Positions 41,101 to 52,400 of a stretch of DNA of 64,000 bases are shown here, piece by piece; position 1 is the first letter of the stretch; each line of letters starts with the position of its first letter. The notes under the pieces are model-generated. The model made no database searches, was not told the DNA's origin, and worked only from the letters and a program-made list of their open reading frames with translations. The DNA comes from Beroe ovata. Taxonomy: Eukaryota > Ctenophora > Nuda > Beroida > Beroidae. A program made the translations under genes and the position numbers. The stretch lies in contig CAMPET010000242.1 of assembly GCA_946803715.1 (NCBI GenBank), positions 13,995 through 77,994 of the forward strand, given 5' to 3'.

Positions 41101-44100
41101 GCTAATCGGATAACTGAATTATGTTGGACACTTTGTTGCCCGTCCACCAGTCTCTTTCGTAATCTCCAATTAGACCTGAGAATTGTGGTTTACGCAGCTA
41201 GTTTCAAAAGAGTATGCGCCATGAATCTACTTTTCAATTTGGGGAGTGAGAAAGGATTCCATTTCTCCCTTCCTAAAAGACATTTTTCAAAATTAACGTA
41301 TGGCTCCAAGTAGATTCACCCTAATCATCAGAATATTTAGTGCTGAAGTTATATTGCTGATTTGGTTAACATATGCCCTTCTCTCATCGAGTAACCGCTG
41401 AGTGACTTTCCTATCCAACCGTAGTCCAGCCCTCTCAGTCTTTGGGGAAAGAAAACCCCTCATGATTGAAGTGATGTTTGAATGCTTAGGTTATCACTAA
41501 TCATGTGGGTTCTCAGGTTCTCTGATTCCGGACTGACTCCTGAGCTGATTCACCTCATATCAGAACTGTGTGAAGAAAAGCAAATTGTTCGTCTCATGTG
41601 AGTATAAACGTATCATCATGAATGTGGACCCAATGCAACCTACACTCTACAGGAACAAAATTCATCCTGACACATCATAGCATATATTTACAATTCATGA
41701 ATTGCCCTTGTTTCTAATTATCCTTATGCCGCGAATTACCGTTGGTAATGAATTGCCGACACCTCAGTGATAAATGTTGCAAGTCTTCCACCGTTACCTA
41801 ATCATATATATTTGTGTGTGTGCGACCTTACCCCAAACTCATGCCCAAACATTTCCGTGAGTGGCAAACTGAGGGCCACTGAGAAGTAACCAAGGGGTGA
41901 GATAACGGTTGAAACATCCTCATTTCTCCCCCTAAAATTGTTTTGGAGTTGTTAATTCGATCAAAAAGGCGGCAAGGTTTTCCTGGTTCAATGACCTCAG
42001 GTTATCTTCCCCATTCCTCTGTAAAACAATTGCCGGCATTCAATAATCACAATTCTAAAGTGGTAAAATTCCGTTTAATTAGTCTACTGGCTACTTCCCA
42101 ATCAGTGTTATGACCAATCAAATACTCAATTTGCAGTCACATGCAATTCCCAAGCCCGCGGCATTCTATCAAAGCAGTTAAGGGAATGAACTGATAAACA
42201 CTGAACTGCAGATGGCTTGATATAAGAATATGGTTGTAAGATACTGGAGGCCGTTTCGTTTCATTAAATTACCCCACGCCCCCTTCTTGCAATTCTGGGG
42301 GGCCGTATTTCAATTTTCACGTGTGGGTAGAAGATAGAATGTGGAGAGTTGATGGCTGTCCATATTGGAAGTCAGAGTGAAGGATTGTAGACTAACGACT
42401 TTCAAAATGGCAGACTTTCTGAAACTTGGCACTTGTGCTTTCTTATAATTGCTATTCAAGTGCTGGAATCAATTCACTGGGAATATGAGCCAATTCTCGA
42501 CTGAATGATTAGTGCAACTCAAGTAGGTTATACGAATGAAACCCACCAAGTGTTTGCAATTCATTATACCGGTACAACGCCAGTAACCAGTAAGAGTGTG
42601 TACTCTGTTATACTGTACACAGTGGTTGGAGGGGGAGCAAAGCTTTTCCACATTATGGCATCCAAAAGTAATATTGACGATGCTCGCCAAAATAATACCT
42701 CGACTTAATAGTAACTCATTTTTCATAGTACGATCGATAAACATCACCCGAAACACTCATGACGTCAGTATCACGTGATAAAATACAATTACCCCGCCAT
42801 GTTTCAGATTTGAGGATTGTGAAATGGACGACTGGGATCTCCTCTGTGACGTCATTCATAGGAGTTATCTCCTTCATGTCGGGTAAGTTACTGTCACATG
42901 ACTGTCACTTAGTCAACATGTCACATCACTCATCACTGTCACATCACTGTCACATCACTGTCGCACAAAGGTAATGTGTTATGTGTGATATATGTGGTTT
43001 TTGTCTGTCTGCGGTCAGTAAAAAGCTGTTACTATGGTGGTCCGTTACTGGGCTAGAGGGTCGTGGGTGTACTATCATTCAATTACAAATGTGTTCTACT
43101 GTCACATTTGGCACAGCTTCAAGTGTCCACTGTTCTTTCAACGGTTGGTGCTCTTATTTATGTAAGATTCTATGTATGTAGAGTGAGCAGAGTTCATTCA
43201 ATGAAAACAACAGTCATGATGAAATGTTCACTTATCGAAGTCATGAAATGAACCGATTACTCGTTCATGTGACCACCTATAATGGAAATTCTCACCACAA
43301 TTCACGGCGTCTTGATTGATATTTCAAATTCTGGTCATGTTTCTGTTTATGATTGTGTGGTTGTTTGTGTTCATGTTATTCATTGCAGGAACCGACATCA
43401 AAATAACCACGGCTCTAAATCCTAAGAATTATTCACTTCAAAATCTCTTGTTATCAGAGCAGAATTTCACACTTCATCAATATGCAGTGCCTGTTATCGA
43501 ATTAGCCGAATCCCAATTGAAACACATCCCTAACAGTTCATCCACAATCACCACATCTATAACCCTGAACACGACCCCAGATTTCGGAACTGTAACGTCG
43601 GAGACGAGGGTTGTACCCGGCTAGCTGATCTGCTGAGCGACCCGTCGACCACAGTGACTACTCTCGACCTGGTGAACTGTAGGGTGGGGTGCGCTGGGGT
43701 CGCCGCTCTTGGGGTCGCCCTCATGCAGAACACAGTTCTTACACATCTAGAGTGAGTAAAGAGTTGTGGCATCGCATTGATACGGTAGGGCGATGAAAAA
43801 TAAGACAGTTTCGGATTTAAGTTGTGAAAAGGCTAGGTAAGTTCAATGAAGTTCATTGCTCAGAATTATAAGTCGTTAGGGAGTCGCATTTAACTGCTAC
43901 ATTGCCCGATAATCAAATGATGGTTTTCTTTGCGAATTTTCATCCTCAAATATCAATCTATGGCGCATTTTGCGGTTTCCGATTTCAGTAGTTATACCTA
44001 ACCTGCAGAGAGCTATTCAATAAAAGTCTCCTAAACTATAAGCAAAGGTGCTGTCGCCATAGATCGATAGAATATGTTCATGTACGCCGTATGGATGAGG

Positions 44101-45326
44101 GATTTGTACATAAGGTGAACGGGTTCGTGGGAGGACGAACAAGTATCAAAATCAGGGAAATAGGACGCAATTCATCGAATGACTGAATGCATACCTTATG
44201 AGTCCTTATGATGTGTTGCAGAGTGCCAAAAAAGATTCAATGAATTCATGGATGACTGTGGCAATAATTGTCATTCGTGGCGGGCGCGAAGGACATTTTT
44301 CATGCAAACTGTCTCAAACAATATCTAGTAATGCTGCGCGCACGAGCGCGCGCAGCCCCCAATTTTGATTTTTGAACTACGCGCGCAGGAACATTGAGGT
44401 TGATCGGGTAACTATTTCAGCTTATCCGGAAACCCATTTTTAGCAAAAGGAGCAGTCTTGTTTTTCAGAGCGCTAAAAGGTGGAAACTCAACTCTACAGA
44501 GCTTATGGTGAGTGTAGAAGAATTTTTGTCTTCAAATCCTATGTCCACGACCATACGATAGTTGGTACACGTTTATTCAAACTCGTTATATTTCCAGCCT
44601 TTCGAATACGTGCAGTGGGAGTGTGGCGGTTGTCATGGTGATATGTTCCCTCCTACTGCGTGACACAGACCTAGCCCACCTAGACCTCAGCCACACCCAG
44701 CTCACTGAGGACGGACTGGGGCTGATTGTGGAGAGTTTGGCTTATAACACTAACCTAACGTCACTCAGGTATGAACAATAGCAAGTGCACGGCTATGTGC
44801 CATTAGATGACTTATGGAATGTCTGTTTATTTCACATAGTTAAACCTAGTTGAATTCTAATATTCAGCTATTTTCAGTCTATCGGGTAACGGGTTGAGCG
44901 ATACAGCTGCACACGACTTGGCTGTGACACTGTCAGACTACCAGTGCTCCCTTCTCACTGTGGATCTCTCACACAACAATCTATCGTGGAGTGGTGTTCA
45001 TGTTCTTGTGCAAGCCAGGTGAAGCTTTGCAAGCTGATTGTAGAATATGGACATGTTCTGGATTGTCACAAATAGAAACTCATGATCCGTACTTATGTTT
45101 GAATTCCTATGTTTGAAATTGAATGTATAGTTTAAATTCCTAATGAGACGAATTCGCTAATAAACAGTTAGCTCATTTTAAGATTTTTCCTTTCAGTTCG
45201 GTACACAAACAAGTGGAGACGATAGATCTATCGCACAACGACCTGACACAGTTGCAACATGAGGATATTGTTAAGATTGTGGAGGATTTGGCCATGGTTG
45301 GAATAGTTATTCTGTCCATCTCATAG
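35191..45326 (+). CDS. Large protein with disordered Ser/Arg-rich N-terminus and C-terminal leucine-rich repeats (18 exons, 912 aa)
   Basis: Exons: 35191-35266, 35914-36170, 36326-36434, 37215-37334, 37445-37493, 37644-37857, 38253-38471, 38618-39126, 39955-40025, 40161-40321, 40692-40789, 41517-41597, 42808-42882, 43581-43751, 44421-44507, 44598-44768, 44878-45018, 45197-45326. The total is divisible by three and all phases match. Residues 1 to about 620 are low-complexity: acidic start MDDVSYYSEDEE, Ser/Thr/Pro-rich segments, and an RS-rich part (about 390-500) with repeated DGRGRESSG units. From about 628 to the end there are ribonuclease-inhibitor-type LRRs (for example TLDLVNCRVGCAGVAALG, HLDLSGNPFLAKGAVLFF, HLDLSHTQLTEDGLGLIV, LSGNGLSDTAAHDLA, TIDLSHNDLT). 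No membrane segment or signal peptide is seen, so it is probably an intracellular scaffold. No family name assigned. A GTACAG acceptor-like site ends 5 nt before the ATG. One caution: the exon beginning 43581 was chosen because an earlier acceptor at 43388 leads to a stop. Confidence 0.78.
42883..42968 (+). repeat. TGTCACATCAC tandem array beside a splice donor
   Basis: Imperfect repeats of about 11-12 bp containing CTGTCACATCA begin right after the donor of exon 13 of the LRR gene. Confidence 0.8.
44275..44395. repeat. GC-rich repeat fragment in an LRR-gene intron
   Basis: CGCGCGCAGC-rich sequence with the inverted pair GCGCGCACGAGCGCGCGC, similar in composition to the dispersed GC-rich family. 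Homology to the other copies is less certain. Confidence 0.45.
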
Positions 45327-46490
45327 AGACCGTCTGATATGAGACATTGAGACAAATGAGTGATGAACTATAATGTGGTCTTAATCATTGCCAAAATTTG
45401 CGTTGAACAGATCGAAAATAATATTTTGAAGCATCCGAGCATCGTGTAATTTTGATGAACGCTTAGTGTGGATATTTCAATTCAAATTGTCTACTGTCTA
45501 GTTCTACATGATAGCTTTCCTGATAGCTGATGCACTGTACATTTTGTATTTATTTGATTGCGGCAGCATGTTTTTGAGAAATTGGCGTATTTGATCCTAT
45601 TTACATATGTGAATTAGATTCATTTAGGAGTGTTTTACTCTATAACATGAAACCTGTCTACACTGCGTCTCCTTTCCAACTCATACACGCACGTATTTTA
45701 ACGCGCGCGCTTCGCTTTCAATATGCCTCATATCTAGCACCAAACACAGACGTTTCTCATGGCAACAATCATGAATTAAGGCAATGTTTCCATTATACAA
45801 ATACAATGCAAGATAACAAGACATTCCAAGTCCAGCTGCCGAGGAGTAATATCATTATTATAGTTTGCCGTAAAATGGCGGTTATAAAACTGTACGATAA
45901 AACATAAACATACAAATTGCGAAAACCTAGGGAAGACCATACACCCCAAAACGACACGAATGTTGACTTTTATCCAAGCAGTTTGAAAACGTAATGCTTG
46001 AGGAAGATAGAAATGTTCAGTCCATAGTAATGAGGCTCAATACCTGACTTTGCAGAGTATTTGGTGTGAAGTTGAACCGTGACTGACGCACCTCAATTGC
46101 TCACTGAGAGAATCATCCTGAAATGGAATGTGTCAGTGGGACAGAAATGTGCACCTCATTTGGGTCACGCAACGACGCAACGTGGGAACAGACATCATGT
46201 GAATGTGCACACGTTGCGCGCCCCTATTTTACTCAGTGAACTGAAAAGTCGCGGCGCGGCAGGTTGGGTCACGGATAGCTCCCAAACGGATTCAACTATT
46301 GTCTTGAAGCTTCTATCATAGCTCAAGGAACATAAGAAACTCGGACCTTCAAAATTTCACGTAAATCTGACAAAATGTTCGCAAGTTCAGGTCCGCCATA
46401 ACACTCATCCGCCCAAAACATGCAAGTAAGAGTGAGCATTTGAAGATAGCTTCCAAAGGTATTAAGCTATAGTCTTGAAGTTAGAGGCCG
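45327..46490. other. Intergenic region with an inverted GC-rich repeat copy
   Basis: Between convergent LRR and cornichon genes. At 46150-46260 there are minus-strand segments of the GC-rich family (TTGGGTCACGCAAC, GTGCACACGTTGCGCGCCCC, TACTCAGTGAACTGAAAAGT). A block TAGCT(T/C)CCAAA...CTATAGTCTTGAAG occurs twice (46275-46320 and 46448-46480), so a diverged local duplication is also present. No gene seen. Confidence 0.6.
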
Positions 46491-49400
46491 CTATAACCCC
46501 TTATCAAGTATCAACCTAAAAGATGTCAGTTTGTGTGATCATTTACACAAATCCTCACACCCAACTACCGTATAAACAACTCACCAGAGGAGGCCAGCAA
46601 AGAAGTTGAAGAGGTATATGGCGAGTTTAATGAATCCCTCTCGCTTGTTCCTGTCCATTTCATCACCGTTCATGACTGCAGTGGGGTCGTATATACCAAG
46701 CACGCTCATGCGGGGTCTTCGCAAATATCTGCAGAGAATAGTGGAATAGAGGATGGAAACTTCTGGGGGTTTGAGAAGAGCTAGTGCACGTATTTCAATC
46801 TTTTCGGGTGTCTCATTCAGGATTAAGGCATCGCACGCTCTCCTCAGTCTCAGGAAAATATGAAGAAACAATTACCTGTAGATATGGTAAAGTGTGAGAG
46901 GAACCATGATTATAATCCCGAAGTATTGGACGTAGTACAAATAGCAGGCGGAAGCGAAGCCTTGTATTGCGTACTCTGGCACGACTAACTGGAAGAAAGT
47001 GATTAGATAATAACCACAGTAATTAGGTAATTACCACACTAAGCCAGCAATACCAGTTTGGGTGATAATTGATTTGAGGGTTAGTGACATATTCCTAAAA
47101 CTTAGGATGAATACTATTCCGATAGTCAATCTCGGATAGTCACCGGATTGAGAGAGTTGCAGAGATCTATAGGATTCTTGTAATCTGTCTTCAACTCGTC
47201 GAATGAGATAATCTGAAGCGCAAGGATCAGTTAATTTGTGGTTATTGGTTATTGGCAATTTGTTGAAGGTAAAACCAACGTTAAACAACCTATGAATAAC
47301 ATCTGGTACGTAGTCATTGACTACCACGAGTTTTGAGATCCGCATCTCTTTCTGATGGCCATTGGGTCGCAATATTGCTTTGTTGACTAATTTTTCAGTC
47401 CCACAACTTGGTGAAGTACATGGCACAACAGCTTTAGCGCTGAACTATCACTAATTATAATTACAGATTACAATGCATAATTACGAGTGATAATTACACT
47501 TGGGTGTTAGATCAACGGAAAAAGGTTAACCTAAACAATGAATCTGGTCTACAATAAGACCAGAGGACAAAAGTTTTATATTCCACTTGACAGTTAACAC
47601 TAAATAGACTACACTATTATCGGTCAGCAATTATGCTAGACAAATAATTGACTAATTTTGTAAACAAAACTCCGCTGTAGTGGAAGTTTCGACGCCATAG
47701 TAATATCTGCAGGTACATAATGAAGCTCCAATGGGGCATATGGTATCTCATTTCATCCGTATTTCCGATTGTTTTTGCCGTTAAACCACTACCAATAGCT
47801 CAACAACCTGACATATGAATGACGCAATGTCATTGTCAGTCTCCAGCTTTAATCTTTAAGCTGACGTCACAAAAACATAATCAATGAACACATTGATAGT
47901 GCTAGTCTAAGCGTCATAGTGCATCATATAAAGGATGCATGTCGTGAGACGTGAAGGGTATGAGTTTTTTCAGCTTTTCTTCAGAATGTTCATGCTCTAT
48001 TCTATGAACCTAAGAACGTGACTTTGAATGCAATTTGATTCACGATACGATTATTGGGAGGGGTGCATGTGCCTCTGCATCTTTGACATCCTGATGAGGG
48101 GTGTGGGCATCTTTACCAACCTGCGATATTTGACAGCTGACAAGCGGCTAATATCAAACTCAGCTGTTTTTCAAAATTGTCGACCTTTGTAAAGCAGGTA
48201 CGCCATCCATGAAAATAGGTATAGAACTTACAGTGTGGATTGTAGTAGTGATGGCTGATGCTACATCTCTTATGCTGTTGACTATTTGAAACTTAGATTG
48301 TTATTACCAACGAAAAATTACATGTTCAAGAACATTGCTCATGTTATCACAATACTCCGTAATATTATTTCGTAACTTATGTCATATTTTAATCATTGGC
48401 CATAGTGACTGGCGAACTTGATAAATTTGAGTATACTATGTGGTTCTTGGCTACTATAGCACTGCATTATGTTATATTGTGACGATTGAATAGCTTCAGA
48501 TTAAATCCGAACACGGGCCATTTTCTAAATCGACACCAATTACAAACGCATCCATACCCTATAAAGAGTAAAACACGTCAAATCCACATTGCAAACATTT
48601 TCCGACCGGAAACATTTTCCTGAAGTGATTAATCTGCAGTTCTGACTTGTGCTGTTGTTGCTGGTAACTGATGAGTTTTGACAGCTATAAAAAGTGACCT
48701 GTCGTGACCAGCTGCCAAGACGACTTTTAATGAACTATACCAGAACACGTGGCATTATAATATGACAACATAATCACATGTACTGCATGCTCGGCAGTAA
48801 TGATCTCTCCCTGTCACATTGCGATATATTACGTGAAGACTGCTGTCATAGACCGATAGGTACTGTCTTCAGTATAGAGCTCATGTCAGACACATCATGA
48901 AGTGACGTTATAGCAAATCTCCATTCTGACAGCTAAAGTACTCAAACTCGGTAACGCAGTCAAAGGGTGGAAGTCAAAGGGTGGGGCAAATTGATCACAA
49001 ATCATTGGCTACAGCATGACAAGGGTCGGCTTTGAGCCAGGTGCACACATTGAGGACTGCATATAGTTCGGCGGGAAATAAATTGAGTCGTGCCACATAA
49101 GGGTATTGCCTTTTGCAACTGTTTTGATCACCGCGTTACACAATGTCTTGAAGCTGGAGTATCACTCATGGTGGTGAATATTATGGAGAGTCACTCTACC
49201 GCGCGTTCGATAGTATCCTAGATCCATAGTTGGAGTTTTGCATGAAGAATTCTGTCCGAAAAATTGATCCAATTTGAATCAGAAGTCATTTCTTATTCTC
49301 TATGGTAGCGATTCCAAAGGCGTGTGTTCCAGCAAATGCGAAAACTAGCAATTCTTGGGAGGGGGTCACTCACCAACTCACCAGATATCTGTATAATGGA

Positions 49401-52400
49401 GGCTGTTTAGTGTTTATCCGAAACACGTGTATAGTCACATATATAACCTAAGGGTTGCATCACTCGATGTTTTAGTGCAATGTTGTACACAACACTGATA
49501 GATTTCATGTGTGTTTACGTGCACAATGTGCGAGTTTCACTGTTTTTACACGTGAGATTTCCTGATTGCAGTTCTGCGATCATATTGTGCAAACATACCG
49601 CAATCTGCTACTCTTTCCCCCCCCTCCTTCTACTGTAGAGTATTTTCATGATTGGAATTATGGGGGAGGAAAACACAGTGCTTAATACATTGTGTCGCAA
49701 TCCATTTGTGCTTGCTCAATGTCCCCCATAAGGCCGTGATTTGGAACAAGTGTATGCATCAAGACCGAATAGATATCAGTCATACATTGTTATCTTTGAG
49801 TTATCTGTTCTCAGACTATGTACTAGCAGCAGTTGCATGAGAACCTACGAATAATAATCAATGAGGGATTTATTAATTTTATCTGTGACTTGTAAGTATC
49901 AATGGTGCATGAACCACATCATGTTCTCTTGCTATATCTTTCACAATTATCTAGCCTGGTCTTGGCGCAATATTTCTTTAATCACAAAATTCGTGTACCG
50001 ATCACCAGCACATATAAATCGTAAACGATATGACACGGTCTTATACAGTACGATTTCGGGGATGGAGACTGCGAGCAATAATGATTACTATCGTCGCAAT
50101 GTTATAATTAGTTTCTGATCTGCAGTCAGAAAGCTTTTTCACACCATGTTATTAAGCCGAGTTCAATATTACAGTACGATCCTAGATCGGTAGAATTGGA
50201 TCACACTGACTTTGCCGCCATAAAGTGGATTGCACCATACGTATAGGTATTCTGCCACTGGTGGAATATATCACGGCTCAAGCCTTGTTTAGAATTATTG
50301 CAGCGCAATCAATACCAGACTATATCCCTGATATTGCACACCCCCTGCAATCTATAGTAATATTTCATTACGGATTGCAATCAAGTCATGTGATCTAGTG
50401 CTGATCTTTTTGGGTTTAGATAAAAGACGGCGTGATTTAATCGTCTTGGCTAGGTATATAAACCTGGGGTCTGTAATCAGCCATAGTCTCAAGTCTATGA
50501 TCAGTATTCAGTACCTACTATAGACTTAGAGTATGTTGCAATATGTTTGTGGTGATGTTTACGAAGGAGTAAACTACAGAACTTTCTTGTCAATTAAATC
50601 ACTAATAACACACATTGAGGATACTCATTTCAAACATTCACTAGATTCACCAGTCGTTTTTCCATATTTTCTTCAACTTCCAAGTCTTCTAAATCTTGAA
50701 TTTCATGTCTTAACTGCCGTCTGGCATATTTTAATGAAGCTTCAGAATAACATTCAAAATAACACTGCAACACTCCATTATTAGTGGTGTGGAAGTAAGA
50801 ATGAAGGGCTTCCTGGCAGTCATAGTTTTCCTGGTTTCAATACAGTTTCTGCTGATCAGGTTAGTCATTTCAATCTTTCAACCGCACTCATTTACTCAGT
50901 TTATCCATCATGATGAATTATATTTTTCAGCGATCGGAAGATCATTATTAACAAAATTGAATTTGATAACACGTGTGACTCGAACCCTTCACTAATCATA
51001 ATTCATAATTACGTCTATCGAAATTGACCCGTATAATGAACCTGTAATGTTAAGTTTTCATGAGGGATAGGCCAAAAAAGCTTGACAAGATCAATGACGT
51101 TTCTATGTGGAGGGTAACGTGGATTGGCTATTGTGAAATAAACCTAAGCTAGGTTTGCGTGTAGCAAATACAACTGTGATACATCTTGCATCAATATACA
51201 TGGAATGCAATATTGAGGATGATCACTCAGGCACACTTTACTCTACTCTGTAATGTTTTGTTGGTCCGTTGCCTGCAGTATAATACTAGCTTGAGCTTCT
51301 TAGAAACATCAATGCTTGTCGATGAATGATGATCTCTGAGTATTTCATTCTCATTCATACCACAGGCAATGAACTTAACCTAATTGGATAATGTCTGAGG
51401 GTGACTCTGGTGCTTGTGCTGTTTACACTGAACTCGCTGATAACCTTGCCACAACCTACACACCACGATCGTTCACCTACACCTTTGAATTCGAGAACCT
51501 CAAGGAGATCATCGACCTGTACAAAAGCTTCATCAATGCACTTTTCAAAGAGACTCTCTTTGAGTATATCGAAACACTTTACAATGGTTTCAAAGCGGGT
51601 ATTCCACCAATAGGAACTCTGCTTGGGCTTATGAACCTCCAACTAACTTACTTCATAGTTCTAGGAGTGTTAGTTCTGTTGTTAGTGGTATCGGTTCTAT
51701 CGGTTGTGTTGAGGTTTGTCTGTGCAGCTGCATCAGGGGTCTCCTATCAGAAGATTTCATCCCTCCTGGGGGCAAAGAGAGTCATAACCGCATTCCTGCT
51801 CTTCCTGCTCACCATATTCATAGCAGTGGTAACGCTCATTGGGATGACAGGAATAATGCAGTGGCAGAAAACAAAGATTCAGTATGAGATCTTCACTAGC
51901 GATGCGTCTTCGTTTCTGAAGGAGTACACAGGGAACATAACCGATGATATGAGCAATATGTCGGGAGCCCAGTTTGACTTCATGCTGAAAGTCTTGGAGG
52001 ACGATATCTATCAGTACCAGGAGTTGGCTGCAGAAGCGGTCAAGAGTATCGAAAAGCCGTATGCTGATGTCTTCAACGAAACTGCCTACAACCTTGAGGA
52101 TCTAGAAATTTCGATCAGTGAAGCCTTTGCAGCCGTAGAACCTTCGCTCTTTGCTATGATATCAAAAGCTGAGGTGAAGAAAACAGTGACATCGACCTGT
52201 TATTCTGGGGTCAAGATGTTCTGCGAGGGATCTAATGGAGAAACCATGTGTGACGATATCTTCAATGCTTACAACGCAGAGCCCATATTCGACCTTTCCT
52301 CCGAATGGATTGCTAAAGACAACTTCCAGAGGACGGTTGACGATTACGACATTCCGACAATGACCAAAACAAACTGGGAACTTTGGAACACTACTGGTGA

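Noticed and set aside
43389-43580. Acceptor at 43388 as the start of LRR exon 14
   Set aside because: Joined to exon 13 it reaches a stop within 12 codons; the acceptor at 43580 keeps the LRR frame.
47031-47426. 131-codon minus-strand frame over cornichon exon 2
   Set aside because: Cornichon exon 2 occupies a different frame with correct splice sites and family motifs; the long frame has no recognisable domain.
50801-50859. Signal-peptide-like frame as first exon of prominin
   Set aside because: Its GT donor leaves two bases; joined to the acceptor at 51365 the frame meets TGA at 51370. No other acceptor restores the frame.
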